NCBI GenBank assembly: GCA_977006965.1
Contig: OZ345387.1
Location: 88,001 to 152,000 of the forward strand
Origin: Phymatolithon calcareum
Lineage: Eukaryota; Rhodophyta; Florideophyceae; Hapalidiales
Length of the DNA: 64,000 bases
Direction of reading: 5' to 3'
Below are positions 50,187 through 60,386 of the stretch, piece by piece. How positions within the stretch are numbered: position 1 is the stretch's first letter; every line of letters starts with the position of its first letter. Below the pieces are notes generated by a model. That model did not search any database. It saw only the letters and a list, made by a program, of their open reading frames with translations, and was not told the DNA's origin. Made by a program: the position numbers and the translations under genes.

Positions 50187-52212
50187 TCATTATTTCTATA
50201 TTTAACTTATTTTTAAATATCTTTTCAATTCTTTCTATTTCTTCATTTGTTAAAGTTTTGTTTTTTGCTCTATATGTTGTTCTTAATCCTATTCTTTTTA
50301 TTGTTTTTGTTTCATAATATTCATCAAATATATTAATAGACTCAACGAAATCATTATCTTCTCTCTGTATTTTACTAATTATATTAATTATGTTTTCTGT
50401 TGTTATATATTTATTTACTTTAATAGAAATATCTCTTGTGATTTTTGGATAGTTTGAATAGGGCTTATAAAGATATGCTAAATGCTTACGTTGTTGTACA
50501 GCAGCTATTAATTGATTAATATTAATTTCAAATACATAAATTTTATAGAAAGCACCGACTTTTTTTGCAATTTTACTGTTTACTTGGCTGAATAAGCCTA
50601 TATTGTAGTTATTTTTTCTTATATAGCTAGTTCTTTGCGGATGAATATATTGTTTAAGATTATCAATTAAATAATTGTTTTCTGAATTAGCTGACCATGA
50701 AACTTTTATATGCATTCTTTCAAAAAGTTCTTCTATATTACCTTTTGCTTGAAACCAGCTGAGTTCATTAGCTGCTTGATTCCATGTTGAACGACAAAAA
50801 CAATTATTCCCTAGTACTCCAGCTAAATGTAGATTCTCGTTAACTTTCTTAGACTCACAAGTATTTGTGAAGATTTTACCAATTTCAAATACTTCGAACG
50901 CTTCATTGGCTTGTTTATTATTATGTACTGTGGATTCAATTAAACCTGCTATTAAATTTGTTCTGAGTTTTTTTTGATCTTTGTTTAGGGGATTAATTAA
51001 TTTTAAATTATTATTATGAAAGCTTGATTCTAGTGAATAATTAAGAACCTCATGTAATCCCATTGATCTTAATATTTGTCGTATTTTTTGAGTTACTAAT
51101 TTTTCTGAAGATATTTTTCCAATTTTTTCTGGGATAGGTAAATGGTCGTTAAAATAATTAAACCCATAAATTCTTCCGATTTCTTCAACAATATCAATTT
51201 CTTTTTCAATATCGAGCAGTCTTTCTTCTGGGATTTTTATTTTTAACTCATTTATATTATCTATTACTAAAAAATTTAGTTTTTCAAGTATATTAATAAT
51301 GGTTTTCTTATCTAAATATTTAATCTGGCTTTTAGATTTTATAGGACCTAATATTTTGTTAATATTATTTATGTTGCATTGTATCGTTTCAGCTTTTATT
51401 TTTGTATTTTCATAGTCGTAAATGGTGTTATCTTCAATATTTGTCTTATAAATTTGTTTTATTAAATTTATAGCTTCTACATATCCAGACATAAGGTATT
51501 GCTTAGACTTTTTGCTTTCTTTTGATTGTTTATTGTTAATAGATATATTTTGCAATATACTACCGATAATTAGAAGACTAATCTCAGTATTTTGGTAATC
51601 ATTAATATTCTTGCTATTTAGTTTTCTTGCGGATGTTTTTATCTCTTTCCAGTTTGTATTATAAAGTTGTTTTTGTGTGGATCTTTCTGTTTGGCACTTC
51701 ATTGTAAGTTTCTTTATCTTGTCATTTTTATCTTTATTAATATAAAATATTTCAATAGATTGTCCCCACTTAAAATTTATAAGATTAATGATATCTAATA
51801 TACTATTTGTAGGGTTTATATCAGAGGCAATTAAATAATTTTGTATCCATTTAGGAGAATTCTTTATTGAAAGGTTTTTAGTAATACTTAAATTGAGTTT
51901 TGTATATTTATTTAAATCATCAAAATAATTTAAGGCTTTATATTTAATTTCCTTGTGATATTGATTGATATTCGTATGCATTGTTGATGGTATATTTAAT
52001 ATAGCAGTAATTTCTACTACTATACTTGCTAAACTGATAATATCAAGTCGATTAGCGCTAATATTAATGTCAAGTATGATGTCTTGAATATTTTTATTAT
52101 GTATTATATTTTCAATTTCGAAGCCTGCAAGTGTTAAATGTTCTACTAATTCAGACTGATTTATACCTTTTAAATCAATGAGTTGAGTTAACCAATTCCA
52201 AGAAATTTTCAT
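50173..52212 (-). CDS. pheT: Phenylalanyl-tRNA synthetase beta subunit
   Basis: 679 residues. It starts MKISWNWLTQLIDLKGINQ and after residue ~40 moves directly to LDINISANRLDIISL. The ~100-residue EMAPII-like tRNA-binding domain that bacterial PheT carries here is missing. Next come the B3/B4 editing region (divergent), the B5 and catalytic-like domains (EEIGRIYGFNYFNDHLP, RSTWNQAANELSWFQAKGNIEELF) and the C-terminal ferredoxin-fold anticodon domain (YPKITRDISIKVNK). The catalytic alpha subunit PheS is not in the window. Confidence 0.94.
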   Translation of the reverse strand: MKISWNWLTQLIDLKGINQSELVEHLTLAGFEIENIIHNKNIQDIILDINISANRLDIISLASIVVEITAILNIPSTMHTNINQYHKEIKYKALNYFDDLNKYTKLNLSITKNLSIKNSPKWIQNYLIASDINPTNSILDIINLINFKWGQSIEIFYINKDKNDKIKKLTMKCQTERSTQKQLYNTNWKEIKTSARKLNSKNINDYQNTEISLLIIGSILQNISINNKQSKESKKSKQYLMSGYVEAINLIKQIYKTNIEDNTIYDYENTKIKAETIQCNINNINKILGPIKSKSQIKYLDKKTIINILEKLNFLVIDNINELKIKIPEERLLDIEKEIDIVEEIGRIYGFNYFNDHLPIPEKIGKISSEKLVTQKIRQILRSMGLHEVLNYSLESSFHNNNLKLINPLNKDQKKLRTNLIAGLIESTVHNNKQANEAFEVFEIGKIFTNTCESKKVNENLHLAGVLGNNCFCRSTWNQAANELSWFQAKGNIEELFERMHIKVSWSANSENNYLIDNLKQYIHPQRTSYIRKNNYNIGLFSQVNSKIAKKVGAFYKIYVFEININQLIAAVQQRKHLAYLYKPYSNYPKITRDISIKVNKYITTENIINIISKIQREDNDFVESINIFDEYYETKTIKRIGLRTTYRAKNKTLTNEEIERIEKIFKNKLNIEIMKSKS

Positions 52213-52297
52213 GTGTTTATTAAGTGTAAAATAAAATATCCATAAGATTTTATTCTAGATGGATATGATCTGTATGAATTAAATATTAGTGATTATA

Positions 52298-52645
52298 CTA
52301 AGAGGAAGCTTTAGTAAATGATAAATTATTGTCATTTGAATACCTTTCCATAAAACGCATAAATCTATCCCAGTCTGCTGGACTTTTTATTATATATATT
52401 GATTCAATTGCTTTTGGTTTACCATTAATAAATTTCGCATTTACATCACGAGTCACTAGTTCACCCTCTTCATCTTTAAGATACATTCCAGTAATATCAC
52501 CTTTATTTTGCATTTCAGATGTCAATATATCTGGACTATTAAATCTAAAAGTAGCAGTACCTGTACTACCATCTCGTGATCTTGTTAATTGAATATATGG
52601 AATAACATTTTCATTGATACCTCGTATAAATTGTATATTTGCCAT
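52298..52645 (-). CDS. psb28: Photosystem II assembly factor Psb28
   Basis: 115 residues with [30 protein letters not shown] and the [19 protein letters not shown] block, typical of Psb28 (older names psbW, ycf79). It binds CP47 in assembling photosystem II. Downstream of the trnQ/hisS area and upstream of pheT on the same strand. Confidence 0.95.
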   Translation of the reverse strand: MANIQFIRGINENVIPYIQLTRSRDGSTGTATFRFNSPDILTSEMQNKGDITGMYLKDEEGELVTRDVNAKFINGKPKAIESIYIIKSPADWDRFMRFMERYSNDNNLSFTKASS

Positions 52646-52770
52646 AAGTTATTGAACCTTTTATTTAACAGTAGTTAATTATAAAAAATATAATTGATTT
52701 TTTTGCCTTTTTTCTAATACTTAAAGTAACTTATTTTGATAATTATTTTCAATATTTCTTTTGATATAAA

Positions 52771-52842
52771 CTGGGGTGGGAGGATTCGAACCTGCGAATG
52801 GCGGAGTCAAAGTCCGCTGCCTTACCGCTTGGCTACACCCCA
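52771..52842 (-). tRNA. trnQ: tRNA-Gln(UUG)
   Basis: 72 nt with acceptor TGGGGTG/CACCCCA, anticodon loop CTTTGAC (UUG), T-loop TTCGAAT and discriminator G. Confidence 0.95.
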
Positions 52843-52890
52843 GCTTAATAATCATAGCATCAATTAACTTTTTTGTATACTTTACTGTTT

Positions 52891-54150
52891 TTAAACTACT
52901 ATTCTCGATTTTTTTTGAATATAATTAATAATGTTATTATATAAAATAGTTTCTTGATAATGTTCTTTAAGCCATTTTATTGTTATAGTTTGGTCTTCTA
53001 TTTCCTTATCCCCAATTATTAAGCAACTGAAGGCATTGCACTGATTAGCTTTTTTAATCTGTTTTTGAAAGCTATTATTACTTAAATCAAGATTAAATTT
53101 TATATCATTGGTTTCTAATAAATTTATTAAGTGCCAGACTTTTTTTTTCGCTTTTAGTCCACTAGTAATGATATGAAATCTAATTTCAGGATCTATATAG
53201 CTCTTGTTTTGATTTATAAGTAATAGTAATCTTTCTATACCTATTGCCCAGCCTACAGCTGGTATGTCAGGTCCACCGAGTTGCTTAATAAGATGATTAT
53301 ATCTTCCACCGCCGCATATTGTGTTTTGACTGCCTAGTTGATCACTCATAATTTCGAAGGCAGTATTACTGTAATAATCTAAACCTCGAACTAATCTGGT
53401 GTTAATTTTGTAAGGTATTTCTAATGTATTTAAGTATTCACATACTAATTCAAAATGTTGCCTAGATTCTTTTTTTAAATATTTATTTAAACAAGGTGCA
53501 TTTTGTAAGATGGCCTGTGTTTTTATGTCTTTGCTATCTAGTATACGTAAGGGATTTGTTTCTAGGCGTTTTTTCGAATCAATATCAAGGTCATGTTTGT
53601 ATGATTTAATATATTCTACAAGTTCTTCTTTATATTGTTCTCTTTCTTCTTGATTACCAATAGAGTTAATTTCAATTTTGTATGGTTGACATTTTAGTTG
53701 TTTTAGTATTTTATTAGCGATTTTAATAACTTCTACATCTGCTAAGGCGCTAGAACTACCTATGCATTCTATGCCTAGTTGATGAAATTGTCTTTGTCTG
53801 CCACTTTGAGGTCTTTCATATCTAAACATCGGTCCGATATACCAGAGCCTTTGGATTTGATTATTCTGATAAAGTTTATTTGTAATGAAGGCTCTAGCTA
53901 TAGATGCAGTTCCTTCTGGTCTTAGAGTTATGTTTCTTTGACCTTGGTCAGCAAAACTATACATTTCTTTATTTATAATATCTGTTGTATTACCAATACT
54001 TCTTAAGAATAGCTCTGTTGGTTCTATGATAGGAGTTCGAATTTCAGAATAATTGTAAATATTTAGTATTTTTAAAGATTTTATATATAAATCTTGCCAA
54101 GCTTTAATTTCACTAGGCAGTATATCTCTTGTTCCTCGGATTGTCTGCAT
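52891..54150 (-). CDS. hisS: Histidyl-tRNA synthetase
   Basis: 419 residues. Class II motifs are clear: RGTRDILPSEI at the start, motif 2 LWYIGPMFRYERPQSGRQRQFHQLGIE, the His-specific LVRGLDYYSNTAFE, and motif 3 AVGWAIGIERLLLL. A C-terminal anticodon domain follows. Such a plastid gene is restricted to some red algae and relatives; most plastids import this enzyme. Confidence 0.97.
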   Translation of the reverse strand: MQTIRGTRDILPSEIKAWQDLYIKSLKILNIYNYSEIRTPIIEPTELFLRSIGNTTDIINKEMYSFADQGQRNITLRPEGTASIARAFITNKLYQNNQIQRLWYIGPMFRYERPQSGRQRQFHQLGIECIGSSSALADVEVIKIANKILKQLKCQPYKIEINSIGNQEEREQYKEELVEYIKSYKHDLDIDSKKRLETNPLRILDSKDIKTQAILQNAPCLNKYLKKESRQHFELVCEYLNTLEIPYKINTRLVRGLDYYSNTAFEIMSDQLGSQNTICGGGRYNHLIKQLGGPDIPAVGWAIGIERLLLLINQNKSYIDPEIRFHIITSGLKAKKKVWHLINLLETNDIKFNLDLSNNSFQKQIKKANQCNAFSCLIIGDKEIEDQTITIKWLKEHYQETILYNNIINYIQKKSRIVV

Positions 54151-54232
54151 AATTTATTTCCTTATTGTATGTTACAACTTCATAATAATTTTTATGTCTG
54201 GTTAAATTGTATAATATGTTTTGTCTGATTAT

Positions 54233-54306
54233 CGGGCAAGGAGGGATTCGAACCCCCGACACCGTGGTTCGTAGCCACGTGCTCTAGTCCACTGAGCTAC
54301 AAGCCC
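54233..54306 (-). tRNA. trnR: tRNA-Arg(ACG)
   Basis: 74 nt with acceptor GGGCTTG/CTTGCCC, anticodon loop CTACGAA (ACG, A34 expected to be edited to inosine), T-loop TTCGAAT and discriminator G. Confidence 0.95.
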
Positions 54307-54477
54307 TAACTATGAGTTAATAGTATCATTGATTATCATTTAAAAATACACTTTTAAAGTTGATTTTTTATTAAGTTTATATTTTAATCTTTTTATAGTT
54401 AGTAGTAGTTTTTATTAATTTTACTAAGAAATTAAACTATTTGTAAAAATATTTTAGGATTTAAAGCATATTATTAG

Positions 54478-56073
54478 ATGAGTAAGCAGATTTTATATCA
54501 GGATGATGCACGTAAGGCCTTAGAAAAAGGAATGGATCTTTTAGTTAAAGCAGTGGCTGTAACTTTAGGGCCAAAAGGTAGAAATGTTGTACTCGAACGT
54601 AAATTTGGCCCACCTCAAATTATTAATGATGGTGTTACTATTGCTAAAGAGATAGAGTTAGACAATCAAATTGAAAATACTGGTGTTGCACTTATTAGGC
54701 AGGCCGCATTAAAAACTAATGATGTTGCTGGTGATGGTACAACTACAGCTACAGTATTAGCACATGCAATTGTTAAACAAGGTTTGAAAAACGTTGCCGC
54801 AGGTTCAAATCCAATATTAATTAAAAAAGGTATTGAGAAGGCGGTCCAATTTGTTGTAACAAAAATTGCTGAATATTCTCGCCCTGTGAAAGATATTGAG
54901 GATATTATTCATATAGCATCTATCTCATCTGGCAATGATTTAAGTATTGGTAATATGATAGCAGAAGCGATAGAAAAAGTTGGTAGAGAAGGTATTATTT
55001 CTTTAGAAGAAGGTCAATCAACAAATACTTATTTAGAAATTACTGAAGGTATGAGATTTGATAAAGGATTTATTTCTCCATACTTTGTTACGGATTTATC
55101 TAAAATGGAGGTAACTCAAGATAATCCTTATATTTTATTAACAAATAAAAAAATCACTCTAGTCCAGCAAGAATTAGTACCTATCTTAGAACAAGTTGCT
55201 AAGACCGGTCGTCCTTTATTAATTATTGCTGAAGATATTGAAAAAGAAGCTTTAGCAACAATTATTGTAAATAAGTTAAGAGGAATAATTAATGTTGTGG
55301 CAGTACGTGCACCAGGATTTGGTGATAGGCGTAAAGCTTTTTTAGAAGATATTGCTATTTTAACTGGTGGTCAGGTTATTTCTAGTGAGGTTGGTTTAAA
55401 TCTAGACTCTGTCTCTTTAGAAACTATGGGTACTGCAAGACGTATAACTGTTTCTAAAGACTGTACAATAGTTATTGCTAATGAGAATGAAGAATCTGTC
55501 CGTTTACGTTGTGATCAGATAAGAAAGCAAATAGAAGCCAGCAGTAACAGTTATGAAAAGGAAAAATTACAAGAGCGTTTATCTAAACTTTCTGGAGGAG
55601 TTGCTATTATTAAACTAGGTGCAGCTACAGAAACAGAAATGAAAAATAAAAAATTACGTTTAGAAGATGCAATTAATGCTACTAAGGCAGCTATTGAAGA
55701 AGGTATTGTTCCAGGTGGTGGATCTGCACTTGTACATTTAGCTAAAGACCTTAGTATTTGGTCAAAAAAATACTTATGTGAAGAAGAATTAGTAGGTGCT
55801 ATTATTGTGGAGAAGGCATTATCAGCTCCATTATTTACAATAGTTCAAAATACTGGTTTTAATGGATCAGTAATGGTCGAAAAAATTAGGAAACAATCTT
55901 TTGCTATGGGATATGATGCTGATAAGGGTATTGTTGTTGATATGTACTCTATTGGAGTTATTGATCCTGCTAAAGTAACTCGTTCAGCATTGCAAAACGC
56001 AGCATCCATTGCATCCATGATTCTTACTACAGAGTGTATTGTTATTGATAACTTGGAGGTTAGCAAAAATTAG
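54478..56073 (+). CDS. groEL: Chaperonin GroEL (Cpn60)
   Basis: 531 residues. It contains [19 protein letters not shown], the ATP motif [11 protein letters not shown] (about 86-96), and the signature near residue 405 ([17 protein letters not shown]). It folds stromal proteins as a 14-mer with a GroES partner that is not in the window. The C-terminus lacks the GGM-repeat tail of E. coli. It overlaps the convergent orf177 by 14 nt. Confidence 0.98.
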   Translation: MSKQILYQDDARKALEKGMDLLVKAVAVTLGPKGRNVVLERKFGPPQIINDGVTIAKEIELDNQIENTGVALIRQAALKTNDVAGDGTTTATVLAHAIVKQGLKNVAAGSNPILIKKGIEKAVQFVVTKIAEYSRPVKDIEDIIHIASISSGNDLSIGNMIAEAIEKVGREGIISLEEGQSTNTYLEITEGMRFDKGFISPYFVTDLSKMEVTQDNPYILLTNKKITLVQQELVPILEQVAKTGRPLLIIAEDIEKEALATIIVNKLRGIINVVAVRAPGFGDRRKAFLEDIAILTGGQVISSEVGLNLDSVSLETMGTARRITVSKDCTIVIANENEESVRLRCDQIRKQIEASSNSYEKEKLQERLSKLSGGVAIIKLGAATETEMKNKKLRLEDAINATKAAIEEGIVPGGGSALVHLAKDLSIWSKKYLCEEELVGAIIVEKALSAPLFTIVQNTGFNGSVMVEKIRKQSFAMGYDADKGIVVDMYSIGVIDPAKVTRSALQNAASIASMILTTECIVIDNLEVSKN

Positions 56074-56593
56074 TCTTTAAGTTGTACTTGTTGAGTTCTA
56101 AATATTTGTATAATATGTAAGGTCCATCTTTTGATAAGATCTTGTTGAGTATATACAAGTTTATTATAGCAAGATTATAGAGTCGATTTTTTCGTTTTTT
56201 TTGGTTATTCATTTTCTGTGTCAATTTATATCGATAAAAAATTTGGTATTTATATATAAATCTATTGAGATATTGACTAGTTATTAAAGAAAAGTTTTTT
56301 GTATTAGTTAGATAAAAAGAAGAATAGTCACTTAAGATAATCTTAATTTTTTCTTGTAGATGGTTTTCTAAGGCTATATTATTTATACTATGTAGTAAAT
56401 ATAAAGTTTTTTGAATAGAGTAGTTTGACTGACTTCTACTAGAATACTTTTTATATATGTACAACATCTTTTGTGTTTTATATAAATTTTTAATTGTTGA
56501 TTGATAAATATTATCGATACTATATAAATCTAATGATTCTAGACATATAAGCAATATATTTATTTTTTCGTCTCCAGATAATTTTTTTATCAT
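56060..56593 (-). CDS. Unidentified 177-residue protein (orf177)
   Basis: Not recognised. The protein is rich in Lys, Asn, Ile, Leu and Tyr, mostly predicted helical by eye, with no signal peptide and no convincing membrane span. The C-terminal third holds a basic stretch [14 protein letters not shown] long intact frame in a compact region between groEL and ycf65 suggests a real gene, perhaps one of the numbered ycf families of red algae. It overlaps the groEL 3' end by 14 nt. Confidence 0.6.
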   Translation of the reverse strand: MIKKLSGDEKINILLICLESLDLYSIDNIYQSTIKNLYKTQKMLYIYKKYSSRSQSNYSIQKTLYLLHSINNIALENHLQEKIKIILSDYSSFYLTNTKNFSLITSQYLNRFIYKYQIFYRYKLTQKMNNQKKRKNRLYNLAIINLYILNKILSKDGPYILYKYLELNKYNLKTNFC

Positions 56594-56680
56594 AAATATT
56601 TAGAAATAATAATTGAATTTATTAAAGATAATTAGTCATGTCTATTGATTAATTATCTTATAAATAGTTCGAATGTAAAA

Positions 56681-56980
56681 TTAATGACTTCCAGAGAAAA
56701 TAAATTCAGGAAATTTTTCTTGTGCCTGTAATAAAGATCTATTTTTTCCAGTTTCTTGCCAGTAATTGATAATTTCAGTTGCTTGATTGAGGAGGTCTAT
56801 TCTGTCATTTTCTGAAATCCATGGTTTAGATTCAAGTTCTGTCCGGAGCTGTTCCCAAGCGTCGTTACGTGGCCAAAAGAAGTATGCTGTTAATGGGCTG
56901 TATCCTTTACCAATTACATGGTCTATGGCTAGTGCAACATTATTTTCTAGCCATAATATTTTAAAAGTGAAATTATTCAA
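56681..56980 (-). CDS. ycf65: Plastid-specific ribosomal protein PSRP-3 (Ycf65)
   Basis: 99 residues with [40 protein letters not shown] and [24 protein letters not shown], diagnostic of the Ycf65/PSRP-3 family (cS23). It is a small-subunit ribosomal protein of plastids and cyanobacteria. The frame on the other strand here (56787-57005) is a shadow. Confidence 0.95.
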   Translation of the reverse strand: MNNFTFKILWLENNVALAIDHVIGKGYSPLTAYFFWPRNDAWEQLRTELESKPWISENDRIDLLNQATEIINYWQETGKNRSLLQAQEKFPEFIFSGSH

Positions 56981-57001
56981 TGTTAATTATCCTTATGATT
57001 C

Positions 57002-57235
57002 TTAAATATCTGTAATTTTATTTAGTAAATCTTTTACTGTATTACTTAATTGAGCGCCATGTTTCATTCTTTTTTCTATTTGTGGAAGATCTAATTTTGT
57101 TTCCTTTGTTAGAGGATTATAAAACCCTACTTCTTCTAGTCCGCGTCCATCTCTTCGTTTTCTACTATCAATAACTATTACTCTATAGATAGCTTGTTTT
57201 TTTCTTCCGTATCTCTTTAGTCTAATTTTTAGCAT
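57002..57235 (-). CDS. rps16: 30S ribosomal protein S16
   Basis: 77 residues, starting MLKIRLKRYGRKKQAIYRVIV with RRDGRGLEEVGFYNPLTKET. It is normal length and intron-free. It is upstream of ycf65 on the same strand (21 nt). Confidence 0.96.
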   Translation of the reverse strand: MLKIRLKRYGRKKQAIYRVIVIDSRKRRDGRGLEEVGFYNPLTKETKLDLPQIEKRMKHGAQLSNTVKDLLNKITDI

Positions 57236-57647
57236 AAGTATTATTTAATATTAAAGTTGTTTACACACATTGATCTGTTCTATATAGGATAACATATATT
57301 TTTTATATGTTTGTATTGAAAAGCTTATAATAATGAGACCTATTGTATCTTTTTAGTATTAATCTCTAAGGATTCTGAAAAGTGAAAAAGAGGAATTTTT
57401 TAATTATGACTTGGTTTTCATTAAAGAATTTTGGGAAATTATTAGTGTAGTAATAAAAAAGTTTAAAAACTATATCTTTTACCTTTTTTTAATAAAATTG
57501 TTTTAACCCAGTTTGAATTAACAACTTTCATACTTATATTTTATTGTGTAATTCAGATTCTAAATATTTATTATTTTGTTATCTTTAAATTGATATTAAT
57601 AAATAGGATTATGTCAGTTACATTCGGATAATACATTATAAAATAAT
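57236..57647. other. 412-base spacer between rps16 and ycf19
   Basis: Very AT-rich. No tRNA, rRNA or recognisable ncRNA was found. The only frame with a plausible Shine-Dalgarno is a 14-codon one (57406-57450, plus strand, MTWFSLKNFGKLLV), which I do not recognise. It should contain rps16 upstream signals. Confidence 0.6.
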
Positions 57648-57938
57648 CTATGTTATGGATTCTATTCTAATATTATTGAATATGACCATTAAACATTGTA
57701 GAAAAATAATACCCAACATAGGTGACATATCCATCCCAAAAATCATAGGTATTGTTCCTCTGAATAATCTAAGATATGGATCGGTTAGTCTATTTAATGA
57801 ACAAAAAGGTTCATTATACCAATTGACAGTTGGAAACCATGCTAATGAAAGTTTTAGTAGTATCAATATTAAATATATCTCAGAAAAATTTGCAATAGAC
57901 GTAAAAATAAGATTAAAAGAATTTGTAATTATATTCAT
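57648..57938 (-). CDS. ycf19: Ycf19, YggT-family membrane protein
   Basis: 96 residues with two or three hydrophobic spans. IYLILILLKLSLAWFPTVNW, SLNRLTDPYLRLFRGTIP and MDMSPMLGIIFLQ follow the YggT pattern (LTDP-L-PFR-IIP, D-SP). The family has been linked to thylakoid and cell-division membrane organisation, though its role is not settled. A similar-length frame on the plus strand is a shadow. Confidence 0.93.
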   Translation of the reverse strand: MNIITNSFNLIFTSIANFSEIYLILILLKLSLAWFPTVNWYNEPFCSLNRLTDPYLRLFRGTIPMIFGMDMSPMLGIIFLQCLMVIFNNIRIESIT

Positions 57939-58018
57939 GCTATTATTAATATTTAGAATTTAAACTTTAACGGATTTAGTTTATATGTAGTGATTCAAGT
58001 CTTATAATAGCATGTTTT

Positions 58019-58636
58019 TTAAAATTTCTTTAAGTAATTGTTTGGATCTTTACTAAGGTTATTTTTTACTTGTGTAGTATATATTCTGAGTTCAGGATAT
58101 TTTTGACTTATTTTTACTAGTTTATTCTCTTCACAGATTATGCAAGTTAATCTAATTTGTTTAATATTGATCTGTTTTACATTTATTAAATAATCCATAA
58201 GTTTGAGTAAGTATTCAACATCAATATATTTTTTAATAACAATTATTTTTGTGGATTCATTAATCTGTGTTGGTATGTAGCTAAAATTTGAATCTATTAA
58301 ATTAGTCGTATTTGTTTTACTGAAATTTATCAAGCTAAGATTACAATTAGGCAATATGTAGCTGACTTCTTGAATAAATGCAAGATTCATATTTATATCT
58401 GTCATCATAATATATGATTCTTTAGGGTCAATAATGACGAATTCTTTTATGATGTTTATTTGTTTTATATGTAGCTTATATATTCTTAGCCAGTTCCTTA
58501 TTGTTTCGTATATAAGAAATAAACCTAGTTGTTTATAAGTCTGATTTTTTGTGTTGGATTGTAAATTTGTGTTTTGTATGGTGTTAGATAAAACTTGAAT
58601 AATTGGATGAGATGTTGTATATATATTGAGTTTCAT
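58019..58636 (-). CDS. upp: Uracil phosphoribosyltransferase homologue (Upp), degenerate
   Basis: 205 residues resembling the UPRT family along its length: MKLNIYTTSHPIIQVLS at the start, TYKQLGLFLIYETIRNWL, a central IIDPKESYIMM region, and near the end KISQKYPELRIYTT, the usual 'hPel-IYTA' block. But the PRPP-binding loop DPMLATGGS is replaced by a sequence with no Asp-Pro or Thr-Gly (KIIVIKKYIDVEYLLK), and the C-terminal GxGDxGDRxFGT segment is absent. So an enzyme role in uracil salvage is doubtful. Confidence 0.75.
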   Translation of the reverse strand: MKLNIYTTSHPIIQVLSNTIQNTNLQSNTKNQTYKQLGLFLIYETIRNWLRIYKLHIKQINIIKEFVIIDPKESYIMMTDINMNLAFIQEVSYILPNCNLSLINFSKTNTTNLIDSNFSYIPTQINESTKIIVIKKYIDVEYLLKLMDYLINVKQINIKQIRLTCIICEENKLVKISQKYPELRIYTTQVKNNLSKDPNNYLKKF

Positions 58637-58695
58637 TATTGTCGTTTTGTTATTTCTATTGTTGCATTTATTGTATCTTATTTAATTAGGAATTA

Positions 58696-58860
58696 ATGTT
58701 TATGAATAGCGATTTGCGTAATCAATGGATATGGGGTTTTACTTATGGAGCAGAAAATTGGAATGGGCGACTTGCTATGTTATCTTTTATTTCTATTTTT
58801 TTATTTGAACTTTTGACTTCTCAACCTATTACAATAATTATGGATCTTTTTAACTTATAG
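58696..58860 (+). CDS. ycf17: Ycf17, high-light-inducible-like protein (HLIP)
   Basis: 54 residues from the first ATG, or 52 from the one at 58702. One membrane span with the chlorophyll-binding pattern WGFTYGAENWNGRLAMLSFI (E-x-x-N-G-R-x-A-M). It belongs to the one-helix CAB/ELIP/HLIP family, which protects photosystems and helps chlorophyll delivery. A hairpin follows. Confidence 0.93.
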   Translation: MFMNSDLRNQWIWGFTYGAENWNGRLAMLSFISIFLFELLTSQPITIIMDLFNL

Positions 58861-58959
58861 CATTATTTAGTATGTACATAATACTATATATTTAATAATA
58901 TTTTTATATTGAATTGTTTACTTTTTATTATTATCTTTAAATCTTATTTAAAAATAGTA

Positions 58960-58991
58960 AAAAACTATCCTTATTTTTAAGGATAGTTTTT
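58960..58991. terminator. Hairpin terminator between convergent ycf17 and psbC
   Basis: A perfect 14-bp stem (58960-58973 with 58978-58991) with a TTTT loop. A-rich on the left and T-rich on the right, so it can act in both directions. Confidence 0.8.
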
Positions 58992-59000
58992 ATTTGTCTT

Positions 59001-60386
59001 TTAATCTAGGGGTCTCATGGATAGAACAGCTTCATTCTCTCGATTGATTCCTTTCTCAAAACCAGCAGCTGCAGCTCTTGATCTGCCAGCATGCCATAAA
59101 TGTCCTATGAACAGGAAGAAACCTAAGAAGAAATGTGATGTTGTTAACCATGAACGAGGCGATACATAATTAAATGAATTAATTTCTGTTGCAACTCCAC
59201 CAACAGAATTTAATGAACCTAAAGGTGCATGAGTCATGTATTCAGCAGCTCTTCTTTCTTGCCATGGCTGTATATCATTTTTTATTTTATTCAAATCTAG
59301 ACCATTTGGACCTCTTAGAGGTTCTACCCATGGTGCTCTTAAGTCCCAAAATCTCATAGTTTCTCCCCCAAAGATAATTTCGCCACTAGGGGATCTCATT
59401 AGGTATTTACCTAGTCCAGTAGGACCTTGAGCTGAAGCAACATTTGCACCTAGTCTTTGATCTCGGACAAGAAACGTAAATGCTTGTGCTTGTGAAGCTT
59501 CTGGACCGGTTGGTCCATAAAATTCACTAGGATAAGCAGTATTATTGTACCAAACAAAGTTAGATGCAGTTAGTCCCATAATAGATAAGGCGCCAAGACT
59601 ATATGATAGATATGCTTCTCCCGACCAAACAAATGCTCTTCTTGCCCAGGCGAATGGTTTAGTCAATATATGCCAGATACCTCCAGTAATACATATTACT
59701 CCTATCCATACATGGCCACCTATTATATCTTCCATATTGTTAACACTTACTATCCATCCATCTCCACCAAATGGAGATTTAAGTATATAGCCGAATATAA
59801 TTAAAGGATTTAAAGTTGGATTATTAATAAATCTTATATCACCTCCCCCAGGTGCCCATGTGTCGTAAACCCCACCAATAAAAAGAGCTTTAATTACTAA
59901 TAGAAAAGATCCAATACCTAGCAGTAGTAAATGTATTCCTAGTATGGTAGTCATTTTATTTTTATCTCTCCAGTCATAACCAAAGAAAGGAAAAGATTCT
60001 TCTAGCGTATCAGGCCCAATGATAGAGTGATATAGACCACCAAATCCTAAGACTGCTGATGAAATAAGATGTATTACGCCAACAACAAAATACGGATAAA
60101 TGTTATTGATTTCACCACCAGGACCAACACCCCAGCCGAGTGTTGCTAAATGTGGTATTAATATAAATCCTTGCTCGTATAATGGTTTTTCTGGTACAAA
60201 GTGAGCAACTTCGAAAAGTGTCATGGCGCCTGTCCAGAATACCATAACTCCGGCATGTGCTACGTGAGCACCAAGTAGTTTTCCGGATACATTAATTAGT
60301 CTTGCGTTACCAGACCACCATGCAAATCCAGTAGATTCTAAGTCTCTTCCTCCGATGTCAGTACTTGTATTAAAGGGCGTTTCCAC
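59001..60386 (-). CDS. psbC: Photosystem II CP43 chlorophyll apoprotein
   Basis: 461 residues from a GTG at 60386 (VETPFNT), or 473 from the conventional ATG at 60422 ([10 protein letters not shown]). The GTG is preferred because GAGGAGG (60396-60402) lies 9 nt upstream; in tobacco this GTG has been shown to be the start. Six membrane spans and the oxygen-evolving-complex ligand block [26 protein letters not shown] are present, including Glu and Arg that touch the Mn cluster. It overlaps psbD by 17 nt. Confidence 0.98.
   Translation of the reverse strand: METPFNTSTDIGGRDLESTGFAWWSGNARLINVSGKLLGAHVAHAGVMVFWTGAMTLFEVAHFVPEKPLYEQGFILIPHLATLGWGVGPGGEINNIYPYFVVGVIHLISSAVLGFGGLYHSIIGPDTLEESFPFFGYDWRDKNKMTTILGIHLLLLGIGSFLLVIKALFIGGVYDTWAPGGGDIRFINNPTLNPLIIFGYILKSPFGGDGWIVSVNNMEDIIGGHVWIGVICITGGIWHILTKPFAWARRAFVWSGEAYLSYSLGALSIMGLTASNFVWYNNTAYPSEFYGPTGPEASQAQAFTFLVRDQRLGANVASAQGPTGLGKYLMRSPSGEIIFGGETMRFWDLRAPWVEPLRGPNGLDLNKIKNDIQPWQERRAAEYMTHAPLGSLNSVGGVATEINSFNYVSPRSWLTTSHFFLGFFLFIGHLWHAGRSRAAAAGFEKGINRENEAVLSMRPLD

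Noticed and set aside
57655-57963. 102-codon plus-strand frame
   Set aside because: It lies antisense to ycf19, whose minus-strand protein has a clear YggT pattern. The plus-strand product has no recognisable features.
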